Shown: positions 28,232 through 36,736, counted from the first letter of the stretch. The stretch: DNA of 64,000 nt from a virus (IMGVR_UViG_3300035183_000841:1-64000), one strand, 5' to 3'. A program made the numbers and translations. The notes: generated by a model not told the origin, from the sequence alone.

Positions 28232-29783
28232 TTTCAGTGAAGGATTCGTAGAGATCGACCTGGACATCCTAAGTACGCACTCCATCCAGAAAACTGGATT
28301 CGATGACCCATTCTTCAAAATTCATATTGATGGACTTCCTGATGAGCTTCGCAAGGATATCTCTAAGCTAGAGAAACAGGCAGCACGAGAGGCGAAATCT
28401 AAGTCTCTAGATGCCGAAGCGCTCACCGCATACGATGTCTTCCAGCTCGTGCCTCCGCCATACAACCTGGAGGCTCTCGCCAAGCTCTACGAGAAGAACG
28501 CGGCCCACAATGCGGCGGTGACCGCTAAGGCCATCAACATCTGTGGTCTCGGGTACGACATCATCAACTCTCCGGAAACCGAGCTGAAGATAGAACGTCT
28601 CCAGGGGAGCAAACAGAAACTCGAGAAGCTCACGACTGAGCTGAAGAAGGAGCGGATACGGCTTCAGCGACTCCTCGAAGAACTCAATGACGATGACGAG
28701 TTCTCGGAGATTATGGTGAAGATATGGACAGATGTAGAGTCCCTAGGCAATGGGTACCTAGAGATCGGGCGGAACCTTTCCGGCAAGATAGGGTATATCG
28801 GCCATATCCCGGCCCACACGATACGGATACGAGCGAACAGGGACGGGTTCATCCAGGTCGTTGGAAATAGGTACGTATTCTTCAGGAACTTCCGTGATTT
28901 GGAAACACCTAACCCCCTGAAGAACGACCCAAGACCGAATGAGATAATCCACTTCAAGAAGTATTCTCCTAACTCAACCTATTACGGGATCCCCGACATC
29001 ATCGCTGCCATGCCAGCGGTTATGGGCGATGCGATGGCGAAGGAATACAACATAGACTATTTCGAGAACAAGGCTGTCCCGAGGTACGCCTTCATCACCA
29101 AAGGGGTCAGGTTGTCCCAGGAGGCCGAACGTACGCTGAAGGAATATTTCAGGACAGAACTCAAGGGCAAACATCACGGAACCCTGTACATCCCACTCCC
29201 AGCTGGAATGAACCAGAACGTCGATGCCCGATTCGAGCCCATCGAGGTACGACCTCAGGAACAGTCATTCGTAACCTTCATTAAGGAATCCAGGCTCGAA
29301 GTCCTTATGGCTCACCGTGTTCCGCCGCCCAAGGTGGGCATCTACGAGGACACGAACCTCGCCGTCTCACGGGACGCCGACAGAACGTTCAAGGAGCAGG
29401 TCTGCCGACCGGAACAGCGGCGGCTGGAAAAGAAGATGAACATCTTCTTCCAAGAACTATCAGGTTCAAGAGCATTCCGACTCAAGTTCAAGGAAGCAGA
29501 CATCATCGATGAGGATGTCCGCAGTCGGTTCCATGACCGATACCTGCGCACCAGGGTCCTCAAACCGAACGAGGTCCGCAACGCGCTCGGGTTCCCGTCC
29601 GTCCCCGAAGGTGAAGACTTCCTCCCCGTGCCCGGAACGGTGTCGGCGGGCAACAACCCGGTCGGACAGGCAGAGGGTAACCGCAGGAAGACCTCCGACA
29701 GGCTCCGTCCGACCGATGGCGGGCCCCTCCAGGCCGAACGCGGGGCGGAACAAGATCGGGGCGCCCCTGAGAGGAGACGATGA
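28221..29783 (+). CDS. Portal protein (PBSX/HK97-like)
   Basis: A 520-residue protein. The N-terminal 120 residues have NAAVTAKAINICGLGYDII; the centre DVESLGNGYLEIGRNLSGKIGYIGHIPAHTIRI, HFKKYSPNSTYYGIPDIIAA, and HHGTLYIPLP. The C-terminus carries VLKPNEVRNALGFPSVPEG, the conserved end helix of phage portals, followed by a polar tail. It forms the dodecameric DNA gateway at one capsid vertex. A coiled coil at about 115-155 is extra. No terminase gene precedes it. Confidence 0.9.
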   Translation: MMDDFSEGFVEIDLDILSTHSIQKTGFDDPFFKIHIDGLPDELRKDISKLEKQAAREAKSKSLDAEALTAYDVFQLVPPPYNLEALAKLYEKNAAHNAAVTAKAINICGLGYDIINSPETELKIERLQGSKQKLEKLTTELKKERIRLQRLLEELNDDDEFSEIMVKIWTDVESLGNGYLEIGRNLSGKIGYIGHIPAHTIRIRANRDGFIQVVGNRYVFFRNFRDLETPNPLKNDPRPNEIIHFKKYSPNSTYYGIPDIIAAMPAVMGDAMAKEYNIDYFENKAVPRYAFITKGVRLSQEAERTLKEYFRTELKGKHHGTLYIPLPAGMNQNVDARFEPIEVRPQEQSFVTFIKESRLEVLMAHRVPPPKVGIYEDTNLAVSRDADRTFKEQVCRPEQRRLEKKMNIFFQELSGSRAFRLKFKEADIIDEDVRSRFHDRYLRTRVLKPNEVRNALGFPSVPEGEDFLPVPGTVSAGNNPVGQAEGNRRKTSDRLRPTDGGPLQAERGAEQDRGAPERRR

Positions 29784-29911
29784 GTGGTGAATCTTGCGGA
29801 TATCACTGTCCGGTATGTAACCATTGCTGCGCTTACGTATTGAAGATTTCCGGGCCACAGATAGAGTTGGAGTGTCAACGTTGCGGATGGAGATGGGCAG
29901 TAGAGATTTGA
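29780..29911 (+). CDS. Com-like small zinc ribbon (43 aa)
   Basis: ATGA overlap with the portal stop. HCPVCNHCCAYV and CQRCGWRW form a CxxC...CxxC ribbon similar to Mu Com and other phage translational regulators. Its position right after the portal gene supports a late-gene regulatory role, but this is inference. Confidence 0.55.
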   Translation: MSGESCGYHCPVCNHCCAYVLKISGPQIELECQRCGWRWAVEI

Positions 29912-29951
29912 CATTTGCCTTTTTACTTTAGATGTTTCATCTTCATATTGA

Positions 29952-32039
29952 ATGCCGTACCGTAACGTTGCCGAAGCGGAGAAGAAAAATCCAGGCATCC
30001 GCGGACTTTCGCCCAAGGCGAAACGCGCCTGGGTGGCAGCATTCAACTCGGCCAAAGCCGAGGGAAAAGACGACGAGGCAGCCGCGAAGATCGCCTGGTT
30101 CGCGGCGAAGAGGGTTATGACGAAGATACAGGTACAAGATGACAACCTAGCGATAGGTATCCCATTCGAAAAGATCGACATCAAGAACAGGACGGTAGAG
30201 GGTTTCGCGACCCTAGATAACATCGATTCATCTGGAGAGATAGTTGATTTCGAAGCTTCCCGACAGGCTTTCCGTAACTGGCTCGGCAATATCCGCGAGA
30301 TGCACGGCCCGAAAGCCGTTGGGAAGGCACTCCACGTCGAGGAACGCGACCGGGAAGTCGATGGGAAGAAGTACCGTGGCATGTACGTTAAAGCGTATAT
30401 CTCCAAGGGCGCCCAAGACACCTGGGAGAAGATCCTCGACGGGACACTGAAAGGGTTCTCGCTCGGCGGTCGTGTGCTCGAGAAGCGGCCGGAGATCATA
30501 AAGTCCGACAATGATATCTACGCACGCCGCCAGGTCATGCGGATCACGAAATACACCCTCGGTGAGCTATCGGTGGTGGACAATCCGGCGAACCCGCTTG
30601 CCCTGTTCGACGGGGTAGAGCGCACATCCCTCGTGAAGTTCGCCGATGGGGCCCTGGAGGCGACCGATGTCCTGGCCGATGACGCTCCCATCGAGCGGTT
30701 CATCTTCTACTGCGATACGTGTGACGTAGCCAAGGTCGTCTCGGACGTTTCCGATGCGGAATGCCCGACGTGCCCGGAAACCATGATCCACGTGGCGACC
30801 ACGTACGAGCGGCCCGATGAAGGAGATATCCGCAAGATGGTGGAAGAGTTCAAGGATAAACTGAGCAAACTACAGGAAGAGGCCGTGGATGATACCGGCA
30901 AGGTCACGAAAGCATCCGTCAACTATCGCGTCGCCGACGGCGGATATTCGTGCGCCGGATGTATGCACTACCTCCAGAACCTCGGCAAATGCGAGAAGGT
31001 TGAGTACGACATATCCGCGAACTACGTCTGCGATCTCTTCGAGAAACGCGCAGAGCCAGAAGAGATCGAGCCTATCGAGGTGTACGGCAACGTCACCCAG
31101 AAATCAGAGATGACGGAGGAGGTGTCTCCCCTCATGGACGAGGAAGCCGAAGTGATCGAGAAGCGGGAGTTCTCGGATAAGGAACGTAAACGACTCGCTC
31201 GACAGGGGCTGGCGTTGCCGGATGGGAGTTACCCGATCGTTACGGTAGAAGACCTACAGAACGCCATCCGCGCATACGGTCGAGCCAGTGACAAGGAGAG
31301 GGTCAAGCGTTGGATCATCCGAAGGGCTCGTGCTCTGGGCAGGACGGATCTCCTGCCAGACGAGTGGAAGGTGTCCATGTCGAAGTCTGAAGATCCGGAC
31401 TTGCAAATGAACTCTACAGATGATACTAATCTAGTTACTATTTTGGATGAGTTCATAAACGAGATAGTGAACAGGATAAACAAATCTGCCCCTCAGGCTG
31501 AACGGGGAGGTGATCTGGAAACGGTGGATAAGGATTCCCTATCTAGGATTCTGGACATCCTCAAGTCCGCCATCGGCAATGTTGAGGACATCCTTACGAA
31601 GGCCGGTATCACTCGTCTGAATGATGAGGATGCCGCTGAAGTGGACCACGTTGAGGATGTATCGTTGCCCGCTGCGTCTGCCGACGCGGCCCCAGGAAAG
31701 GTCGATACGGACGGCGTTGGGGCAACCCAGGAGACGTTTGCCGAAACTCCTGGAGAGACGAACGTTCTCCCGCATGCCTTCGGCAAGGCCGAGGGTTCTG
31801 ATGAGGAGACGGAGAGTCTCGTGAAGGCGGTCATCACCGAGGAGATCGGCAAACTTGCAGGGAAACTGGACACCGCTTTCGAGGCTATCGAACAGCGTTT
31901 CTCTGAGTTCGCAGAGCGCATGGAGAAGCTTGAGAACAGCGGTGCTGGTAAGAAGTCTAGCGAAGTAAATGTCTCAGAAGAACTGAAGAAGTCCCGCGAT
32001 TCGTTCTGGGGTGGAAAGTTCTTCTCGGGGGATATCTAA
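29952..32039 (+). CDS. ChaB - prohead protease - zinc - scaffold fusion
   Basis: A 695-residue multidomain protein. Residues 1-60 are ChaB-like (NVAEAEKKNPGIRGLSPKAK). Residues 60-240 resemble XkdF-type prohead proteases (IDIKNRTVEGFATLDNID, GTLKGFSLGGRV, LGELSVVDNPANP). Then two Cys clusters (FYCDTCD...CPTC and YSCAGC...KCEKV...YVCDLF), a segment ARQGLALPDGSYPIVTVEDL typical of actinophage protease C-termini, and a Glu-rich coiled coil to the end that probably is the scaffold. It precedes the capsid gene. A start at the internal Met (MTKIQVQ) is possible. Confidence 0.8.
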   Translation: MPYRNVAEAEKKNPGIRGLSPKAKRAWVAAFNSAKAEGKDDEAAAKIAWFAAKRVMTKIQVQDDNLAIGIPFEKIDIKNRTVEGFATLDNIDSSGEIVDFEASRQAFRNWLGNIREMHGPKAVGKALHVEERDREVDGKKYRGMYVKAYISKGAQDTWEKILDGTLKGFSLGGRVLEKRPEIIKSDNDIYARRQVMRITKYTLGELSVVDNPANPLALFDGVERTSLVKFADGALEATDVLADDAPIERFIFYCDTCDVAKVVSDVSDAECPTCPETMIHVATTYERPDEGDIRKMVEEFKDKLSKLQEEAVDDTGKVTKASVNYRVADGGYSCAGCMHYLQNLGKCEKVEYDISANYVCDLFEKRAEPEEIEPIEVYGNVTQKSEMTEEVSPLMDEEAEVIEKREFSDKERKRLARQGLALPDGSYPIVTVEDLQNAIRAYGRASDKERVKRWIIRRARALGRTDLLPDEWKVSMSKSEDPDLQMNSTDDTNLVTILDEFINEIVNRINKSAPQAERGGDLETVDKDSLSRILDILKSAIGNVEDILTKAGITRLNDEDAAEVDHVEDVSLPAASADAAPGKVDTDGVGATQETFAETPGETNVLPHAFGKAEGSDEETESLVKAVITEEIGKLAGKLDTAFEAIEQRFSEFAERMEKLENSGAGKKSSEVNVSEELKKSRDSFWGGKFFSGDI

Positions 32040-32062
32040 AAAGGAGGTGAATCAGTAAAAAA

Positions 32063-33049
32063 TTGGACACTAGCGAACTGCTTCAGAAGGTAGTCGATAC
32101 AACGCTAGTTGGCTCCGGCGGTGGCGGTATCCTCAACCCGGAACAGGCAGACCGATTCATCGACTACATGGTCGACAACGGCGTCCTGACGAAGGAAGCC
32201 CGTGTCGTTCGGATGAACGCTCCGGTGAGGGAGATTGACCGTATCGGACTAGGGACCAGGCTAGCCCGACTCGCAACGGAGAACGTCGATGATGGCGTCA
32301 ACGCTGCCCCTACGTTCTCGAAAATCGCTCTCCAGACCGTGAAGATCCGTCTCGACTGGCGACTCACATCTGAATCACTGGAGGACAACATCGAGCGAGA
32401 TGACCTTGAGGACCACGTTGCACGGATGATGGCAACCCAGCTCGGCAACGACCTGGAAGACCTGTACATCAACGGAGATGTGGCCAGCTCGAACGCACTG
32501 CTCAAGGCACTCGATGGGTGGCGGAAGCTGAGCCTCAACAGCGCCCATGTCGTCGGCAACCCGTCTCAGAGCGGCACGTACAAGCTCTCTAAGGAGACCT
32601 TCAACGCTGCTCTCAAGGCGATGCCGAACAAGTACATGCAGCGCAGGGCTGACCTACGGTGGTACACCGGGTCCGGGGTCCTTCAGGACTTCCTGAACGG
32701 GCTGACCGACCGGTCGACACCTCTCGGTGACGCCGTAATCTTCGGCACTCCCGGCGGGACCCAGGGTGGCGGCCTAACTTCGATTCGCCCCTTCGGAATC
32801 CCCCTCGTGGAGGTCCCTCTGTTCGACTCAACGCTGAGCGGCACCTACTCCGGTGCTTCGGGGAACCACAGTTACGTAGAGCTGACCTTCCCGCAGAACC
32901 GTATCGTGGGCATCCAGCGCGAGATCAAGGTCTACCGCGAGTTCATGCGGCGCACCGATGCCGTCGAGTTCACCGTCTACACCCGTGTAGCGGTGGCGAC
33001 GGAAAATCTCGACGCCCTCGTGTACGTCAAGGATGTCAAGCTCCAGTAA
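32063..33049 (+). CDS. Major capsid protein (HK97 fold)
   Basis: A 328-residue protein beginning MDTSELLQKVVDTTL at a TTG, 12 bases after AAGGAGGTGA. Landmarks: GGGGILNPEQADRFIDYMVDNGVL, TSESLEDNIERDDLEDHVARMMA, LYINGD, SDNG-like WYTGSGVLQDFLNGL, and IPLVEVPLF. The layout is that of the P2-like/actinophage major capsid protein. Length and position after the protease-scaffold fusion fit. TTG as a start and the unusual distance deserve N-terminal confirmation. Confidence 0.9.
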   Translation: MDTSELLQKVVDTTLVGSGGGGILNPEQADRFIDYMVDNGVLTKEARVVRMNAPVREIDRIGLGTRLARLATENVDDGVNAAPTFSKIALQTVKIRLDWRLTSESLEDNIERDDLEDHVARMMATQLGNDLEDLYINGDVASSNALLKALDGWRKLSLNSAHVVGNPSQSGTYKLSKETFNAALKAMPNKYMQRRADLRWYTGSGVLQDFLNGLTDRSTPLGDAVIFGTPGGTQGGGLTSIRPFGIPLVEVPLFDSTLSGTYSGASGNHSYVELTFPQNRIVGIQREIKVYREFMRRTDAVEFTVYTRVAVATENLDALVYVKDVKLQ

Positions 33050-33092
33050 CCGAACCGGGATAGCCTAGAGGCTAGATAAAAACAGCAAAGGT

Positions 33093-33128
33093 AAGTACGG
33101 CGGCAAGTCAGATCTTGTCGCCGTACTT
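33093..33128 (+). terminator. 15-bp terminator after capsid gene
   Basis: AAGTACGGCGGCAAG (33093-33107) pairs with CTTGTCGCCGTACTT (33114-33128), with one G-U pair, and is followed by TC. A smaller TAGCC/GGCTA hairpin lies at 33061-33074. Confidence 0.75.
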
Positions 33129-33151
33129 TCATCTAGCTGGCGCGACCATGC

Positions 33152-33229
33152 TATACTGACCATGCAAGAGGGAACCCTCTCGCTCCTGCGTTGCGGGGGC
33201 GACTGGCCGGAGAAGGGGTTCCCTCTTGC
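33152..33229 (+). ncRNA. Promoter -10 plus hairpin leader 1
   Basis: TATACT (33152-33157) predicts transcription from about 33164, exactly where a 14-bp stem begins: GCAAGAGGGAACCC (33164-33177) with GGGTTCCCTCTTGC (33216-33229). The 38-base loop holds CTCC/GGAG and GC-rich complementary bases. It ends 20 bases before the 33249 start codon. No good -35. Confidence 0.5.
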
Positions 33230-33248
33230 TCATTTCTGGAGGTACACC

Positions 33249-33725
33249 ATGCGAGAAGACCTGGAGAAGCGGCTGCTCGGGATTAAGCCACGGTTCTTCG
33301 CTGGCATCGACTACCCGAAGTCATCCCTCATGGTGTTCGGGTTCGAATGCGGGGACGGGTGGTTCCATCTTATAGAGGAACTGCTCCTTGCCGCGAAACA
33401 ACGAGTCGAAGCCGGCGGATGGGGGTCATTCAGGGTCGTCCAGGTTAAAGAGAAGTTCGGTGGGCTGAGGTTCTACTACGAGGGCGGCGATGAGCATTTC
33501 GCCGGTATGGTGGAGATGGCGGAAAGGTTGAGCTTCCGTATATGTGAGGCATGCGGAGCGTGGGCTACTGAGACGAGGATAGCTCGTGACCCCGAAACAG
33601 GAGAACCTAGAGGTTATTGGGTCGCAACGCTGTGTGCCGAACACCACCGAATGAGGGATTCCGGGCTCAAGAGAGGAGAGGTGCCCAGCTCGGCCGCTCC
33701 AGCGTTCGAACAGGGGAACGATTAA
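33249..33725 (+). CDS. Conserved phage protein with VKEKFGGLRFYY motif
   Basis: A 158-residue protein. The motifs CGDGWFHLIEELL, VQVKEKFGGLRFYYEGG, and ICEACGAWA belong to a family I know as widespread in phages and bacteria with unknown function. GGAGG precedes ATG 33249 by 7 bases; an ATG at 33162 would translate the hairpin leader and is unlikely. Confidence 0.75.
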   Translation: MREDLEKRLLGIKPRFFAGIDYPKSSLMVFGFECGDGWFHLIEELLLAAKQRVEAGGWGSFRVVQVKEKFGGLRFYYEGGDEHFAGMVEMAERLSFRICEACGAWATETRIARDPETGEPRGYWVATLCAEHHRMRDSGLKRGEVPSSAAPAFEQGND

Positions 33726-33741
33726 GTCGTAGGCTCCTTGA

Positions 33742-33820
33742 TATACTGGCCGCGCCTTCCGAATGGAAGAGCCCCTCTCCCTGGGGGCGGGATGGTATCG
33801 TGGCCCGTCATCCCGCCCCC
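33742..33820 (+). ncRNA. -10 plus hairpin element 2
   Basis: TATACT (33742-33747) is followed at 33756 by CTTCC-GAAT-GGAAG and then by a 12-bp stem, GGGGGCGGGATG (33783-33794) with CATCCCGCCCCC (33809-33820). It ends before the next promoter. No convincing -35. Could also terminate the 33249 gene. Confidence 0.4.
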
Positions 33821-33834
33821 TCCTCCTCAGAGGG

Positions 33835-33864
33835 TTGCAATAAGTATGTAAGTGGTGCTAAAAT
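33835..33864 (+). promoter_or_regulatory. Sigma70-like promoter
   Basis: TTGCAA, 18 bases, TAAAAT. Predicted start about 33871, four bases before the next hairpin leader. Confidence 0.65.
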
Positions 33865-33870
33865 GAATAT

Positions 33871-33956
33871 GCAATGGGGCGTCTTTATGGGGCCTTTGGT
33901 GCGGTTGTCGTCCCCGAACGCCTCTGCCGTGTCGGAGGCCCCATATGGACGCCCCA
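33871..33956 (+). ncRNA. Hairpin leader 3
   Basis: TGGGGCGTC (33875-33883) pairs with GACGCCCCA (33948-33956), and inside it ATGGGGCC (33887-33894) pairs with GGCCCCAT (33937-33944). The 42-base apical loop is unpaired or folds weakly. The stem ends 18 bases before the next ATG. Confidence 0.5.
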
Positions 33957-33974
33957 AGTTAAGACAGGAGGGCT

Positions 33975-34286
33975 ATGGAAATCTTCGAAGTGCCGGAAGG
34001 CAGTTGGTATGATGAATCTAGTTTCACCGTCTCCAGCGATGGGGCGGTGTTCGTGTGGGGCAATAACCGTGTCCTTGGTTACGCCCCCCTCATCTCTGCC
34101 ATAGATTCAGAGGAATACATCGAATCACTGGAGCAGTCGAAAATCCAGTACCGTTCCGATCTCAAGCCGATGATGTGGATCGACCTTACTGGCAAGACTT
34201 GCTCGATATGCGACGCACCTGCGGCGAGTTTCATCCGGTTCGATGACGGAGATTACGAGTACTTCTGCGAACGTTGCTCGTGCTAA
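33975..34286 (+). CDS. Hypothetical protein with C-terminal CxxC pairs
   Basis: A 103-residue protein; AGGAGGGC precedes the ATG. N-terminal beta segments (SSFTVSSDGAVFVWGNNRVLG) and a C-terminal CSICDAPAASFIRFDDGDYE followed by CERC, a zinc ribbon. Function unknown. It is expressed from the 33835 promoter. Confidence 0.65.
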   Translation: MEIFEVPEGSWYDESSFTVSSDGAVFVWGNNRVLGYAPLISAIDSEEYIESLEQSKIQYRSDLKPMMWIDLTGKTCSICDAPAASFIRFDDGDYEYFCERCSC

Positions 34287-34299
34287 GGAGGGAGTGGGC

Positions 34300-34695
34300 A
34301 TGGCGAAAGACGCTGTAACCAGCGAAGATGTTCGTCCCCGGAGGGGCGATGCTGAGAAAGTCCTTGGAGGCCCCCCACCAGAAGAGGATGCCGATGTGGC
34401 TGGGACCAACGTCGGCGCTGACACCGTAGAGGCCATCCAGGAGATGGCGAAGAAGGAAGAACAAAAGCTCCGTCAAGAGCAGACCAGGAAAGTTCTCGAA
34501 GAAGCTGCGCTACCTGGTCGCGTCTTGCTGAAGATGGAGCGCAAGAACTCTTCCTGGACCACCCGTTCCGGCGTGATCTTCACCCAGGAACACCCCTTCC
34601 AGCTCGTCCCCGAAGAAGAGGTCGAGGAGTTGGTGCGCGAAGGTGGTTTCCGCAGGGCAGATCCCCAAGAGGTCGTCTACTTCTACGCGTCATAA
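34300..34695 (+). CDS. Virion- or head-associated hypothetical protein
   Basis: A 131-residue protein; GGAGGGAGTG precedes ATG 34300. Acidic and disordered N-terminus, a coiled helix (AIQEMAKKEEQKLRQEQTRKV), then TRSGVIFTQEHPFQLVPEEEVEEL, resembling short capsid-proximal proteins of actinophages whose C-terminus binds the head. Function not established. Confidence 0.6.
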   Translation: MAKDAVTSEDVRPRRGDAEKVLGGPPPEEDADVAGTNVGADTVEAIQEMAKKEEQKLRQEQTRKVLEEAALPGRVLLKMERKNSSWTTRSGVIFTQEHPFQLVPEEEVEELVREGGFRRADPQEVVYFYAS

Positions 34696-34714
34696 GCACA
34701 GAAAGTCCATAGCC

Positions 34715-35827
34715 TTGAACATCGAGCAGAACATCAACGGGCATATAGTTCATACCGTTACGAGCTATGATGAATACCTCCTGGAGGGAATCGTCCAGAA
34801 GTACGGTTTGAATCATCGGGTCCTCAGGGCGAAACATTCCGACTTCGGGATAGAGGAGATAGCCGCTCTTCTGCCTGGCTATTCGAAGGTCCTCAGCGTG
34901 AAGACCGATACCGAACACGCTATCTTCCTCCACAAGAACAACGAAGAGTTAGTGAACGTCTACATCACGCCATCTCGGATGGTGAACCTCGTCGTCTGCG
35001 CCGTAGATAGTCGCGCAGAAGACATCATGAACCGTCTCTTGGGGCACCTACCGAGCCCGGTGGTCGGCGATGATAGCGTCCTCGTGAGGTTCTGGCATCT
35101 AGGGAGGTACGCGGAATCCTACGACAGACGGATCGAGGTCCCGTCATTCGACTCGATAGTGCATAATTATGCGAAGTCTACGACTAGGCCAGCGCTGGAA
35201 GCACTTTTCAAGCGCTTCCTCCCAGATGCGGCGCAAGGGGGCAAACTCATCTTGTGGCACGGCGATCCTGGCACAGGGAAGACATATGCCCTGAGAGCGC
35301 TCGCCAGGGAATGGCGGGATTGGTGTAGGTTTCACTATATCCTTGACCCGGAGAACTTCTTCGGGTCAAACGCCTCCTACATGCTCGAAGTCCTCTTGCA
35401 GGAACATTTCGAAGACGACCTGTGGAAACTCGTGGTTTGCGAAGATACCGGCGAGCTCCTTTCCAGGACCGCTAAGGCCGAAACTGGTCAAGGGTTGTCG
35501 AGGCTCCTGAACCTCTGTGATGGGCTCATCGGGCAGGGCTTGAAGATCCTCATCCTGATTACTACCAATGAAGATCTGGGGCGCCTCCATCCAGCGGTGA
35601 CGAGGCCGGGCAGATGCGTGGCCGATATCACGTTCCAGCCGTTCCAAGACAGTGAGGCTGCGGAGTGGTTGGAGGCGCATGGCGTTCCTCATGACGGCCA
35701 TCGCCCCAGACTTCTTGCTGAACTTTATGATATTATAAACAAGCAACAAATCAGAGATGACACCCCGGTGAAGCCTGTAGGGTTCGCACCGATAGACCTC
35801 ACCGAGATGGTTATGGAGAAACGATGA
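34715..35827 (+). CDS. AAA+ ATPase (DUF5925-like plus AAA domain)
   Basis: A 370-residue protein from TTG 34715 (an open frame continues upstream to 34643). The N-terminal 175 residues have no recognised fold. Walker A GDPGTGKT is near residue 183, Walker B LVVCEDTGEL near 240, and ITTNEDLGRLHPAVTRPGR gives sensor 1 and arginine finger. This order is as in FtsH/ARC-type AAA+ proteins and actinobacterial DUF5925 proteins. It could be an unfoldase or remodeller. The nearest other protein-degradation element in this phage is Pup at 20133. The upstream ribosome site is weak, so the start is uncertain. Confidence 0.8.
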   Translation: MNIEQNINGHIVHTVTSYDEYLLEGIVQKYGLNHRVLRAKHSDFGIEEIAALLPGYSKVLSVKTDTEHAIFLHKNNEELVNVYITPSRMVNLVVCAVDSRAEDIMNRLLGHLPSPVVGDDSVLVRFWHLGRYAESYDRRIEVPSFDSIVHNYAKSTTRPALEALFKRFLPDAAQGGKLILWHGDPGTGKTYALRALAREWRDWCRFHYILDPENFFGSNASYMLEVLLQEHFEDDLWKLVVCEDTGELLSRTAKAETGQGLSRLLNLCDGLIGQGLKILILITTNEDLGRLHPAVTRPGRCVADITFQPFQDSEAAEWLEAHGVPHDGHRPRLLAELYDIINKQQIRDDTPVKPVGFAPIDLTEMVMEKR

Positions 35828-35934
35828 ATATCGGAGAATTCGAAAGGGAGATCTGGGTGCCTGAACCAGAAGATGTTCCAATGCTTATCCCAGACAAGGA
35901 AGACGAACGAGAGAAAGAACCAGTTCCTGTATGA
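35824..35934 (+). CDS. Small acidic protein (36 aa)
   Basis: ATGA overlap with the ATPase stop. Reads EIWVPEPEDVPMLIPDKEDE, a short Pro/Glu peptide like the REIxxEPLPDxxP proteins found in actinophage genomes. Function unknown. Confidence 0.55.
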   Translation: MNIGEFEREIWVPEPEDVPMLIPDKEDEREKEPVPV

Positions 35935-36053
35935 GGAGAAAGAAGAATCAAGACCCTCGAGAGTTAGAGAAGAGGGTCAGTGACCTCATCGAAAGAGTGA
36001 AGGCGATAAGAGAATCAGTGAAGGAGTTGATTGAACTTGTCAGCGGTAGATGA
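35931..36053 (+). CDS. Coiled-coil peptide (40 aa)
   Basis: ATG in an ATGA overlap. Heptad-like ELEKRVSDLIERVKAIRESV suggests a short coiled coil. Function unknown. Confidence 0.5.
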   Translation: MRRKKNQDPRELEKRVSDLIERVKAIRESVKELIELVSGR

Positions 36054-36180
36054 GATAAAGCCCTGTGACAGATGCGGCGGTAAAGATTTCCCAGTATATC
36101 CTTGTCTCTGCGGCAAAGAGTTTTGCGCTTGGTGTGATTTCAGGCATTCCGATTGGTGTTTGATCCTGCATGACCGCTAG
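36037..36180 (+). CDS. Cys-rich finger (47 aa)
   Basis: TTG start 10 bases after AAGGAG. CDRCGG, CLCGKEFCAWCDFRHSDWC: eight Cys and two His in 47 residues, a cross-brace-like arrangement similar to AN1/B-box fingers. The start codon is inferred. Confidence 0.5.
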   Translation: MSAVDEIKPCDRCGGKDFPVYPCLCGKEFCAWCDFRHSDWCLILHDR

Positions 36181-36182
36181 CT

Positions 36183-36260
36183 ATGTTGGATATAGCACTT
36201 ATCGTACTCTTACTGCTGGTTGTGCTATGGCTCGGGTGCCTAGGCTGTGATGGACAGTGA
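36183..36260 (+). CDS. Membrane peptide (25 aa)
   Basis: A 25-codon frame with a single hydrophobic segment (ALIVLLLLVVLWLGCLGC). The next gene starts in a GTGA overlap. Could be a small membrane peptide. Confidence 0.4.
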   Translation: MLDIALIVLLLLVVLWLGCLGCDGQ

Positions 36261-36433
36261 AGATCTACCTAAGTGGTGATACTAGAGATTCGATATTGAG
36301 ATGCGAATGGTGTGGTCGCGAACTTGACCATATCCCCCCGATGGAAGCTCCTGAAACCATCTGTGGTCCATGTATGGCGAGACTAAGATTTACCCGTAAC
36401 ATAGGTGAGCCTAGGGATGAGAGGAATCGGTAA
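36257..36433 (+). CDS. Zinc-ribbon protein (58 aa)
   Basis: CEWCG and CGPC, 17 residues apart, with a basic C-terminus. GTG in a GTGA overlap. Function unknown. Confidence 0.55.
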   Translation: MKIYLSGDTRDSILRCEWCGRELDHIPPMEAPETICGPCMARLRFTRNIGEPRDERNR

Positions 36434-36437
36434 TCTG

Positions 36438-36563
36438 GTGATTACTTACATACTTACCGTCATCATATTCACGACGCTCGCATGGGTCTTCTTCAACCTT
36501 CTGGAGCGATTCGCTCGATGGTGGGATGCCAGGAAGGATGACATCCCTAGGACCGATGATTAG
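36438..36563 (+). CDS. Membrane peptide (41 aa)
   Basis: GTG start; ITYILTVIIFTTLAWVFF is a transmembrane segment followed by a charged tail (RWWDARKDD). Function unknown. Confidence 0.45.
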   Translation: MITYILTVIIFTTLAWVFFNLLERFARWWDARKDDIPRTDD

Positions 36564-36736
36564 TCCCGTTTCACCAAACTACAAACCAAACTACAACTGG
36601 TACATGATAGCCAGTGTTAGTCTTATGATAAGACTATGTTGTGACTCGTTGCATCAAGAGCGGGCCATGAGCATCTCGCACAAATCGATGTTGAGTTGTG
36701 GGCCAACATGGCATAAAATGGTAAGGATATTTAAAT
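36564..36736 (+). promoter_or_regulatory. Hairpin and promoter of the second HNH gene
   Basis: CCAAACTACAA is directly repeated near 36575-36600. A 7-bp hairpin AGTCTTA-TGA-TAAGACT lies at 36619-36635. TTGAGT (36691-36696), 17 bases, TAAAAT (36714-36719) predicts a start at about 36726, only 11 bases before ATG 36737. Confidence 0.6.

Noticed and set aside
29908-29940. TTGACA as a -35 box
   Set aside because: No acceptable -10 at 15-19 bases.
33162-33248. ATG 33162 as start of the 33249 gene
   Set aside because: It would translate the 14-bp hairpin leader; ATG 33249 has GGAGG at proper distance and begins the conserved region.
33796-33801. GATGGTATCGT as a further promoter
   Set aside because: It falls in the loop and arm of the 33783 hairpin and lacks any -35.
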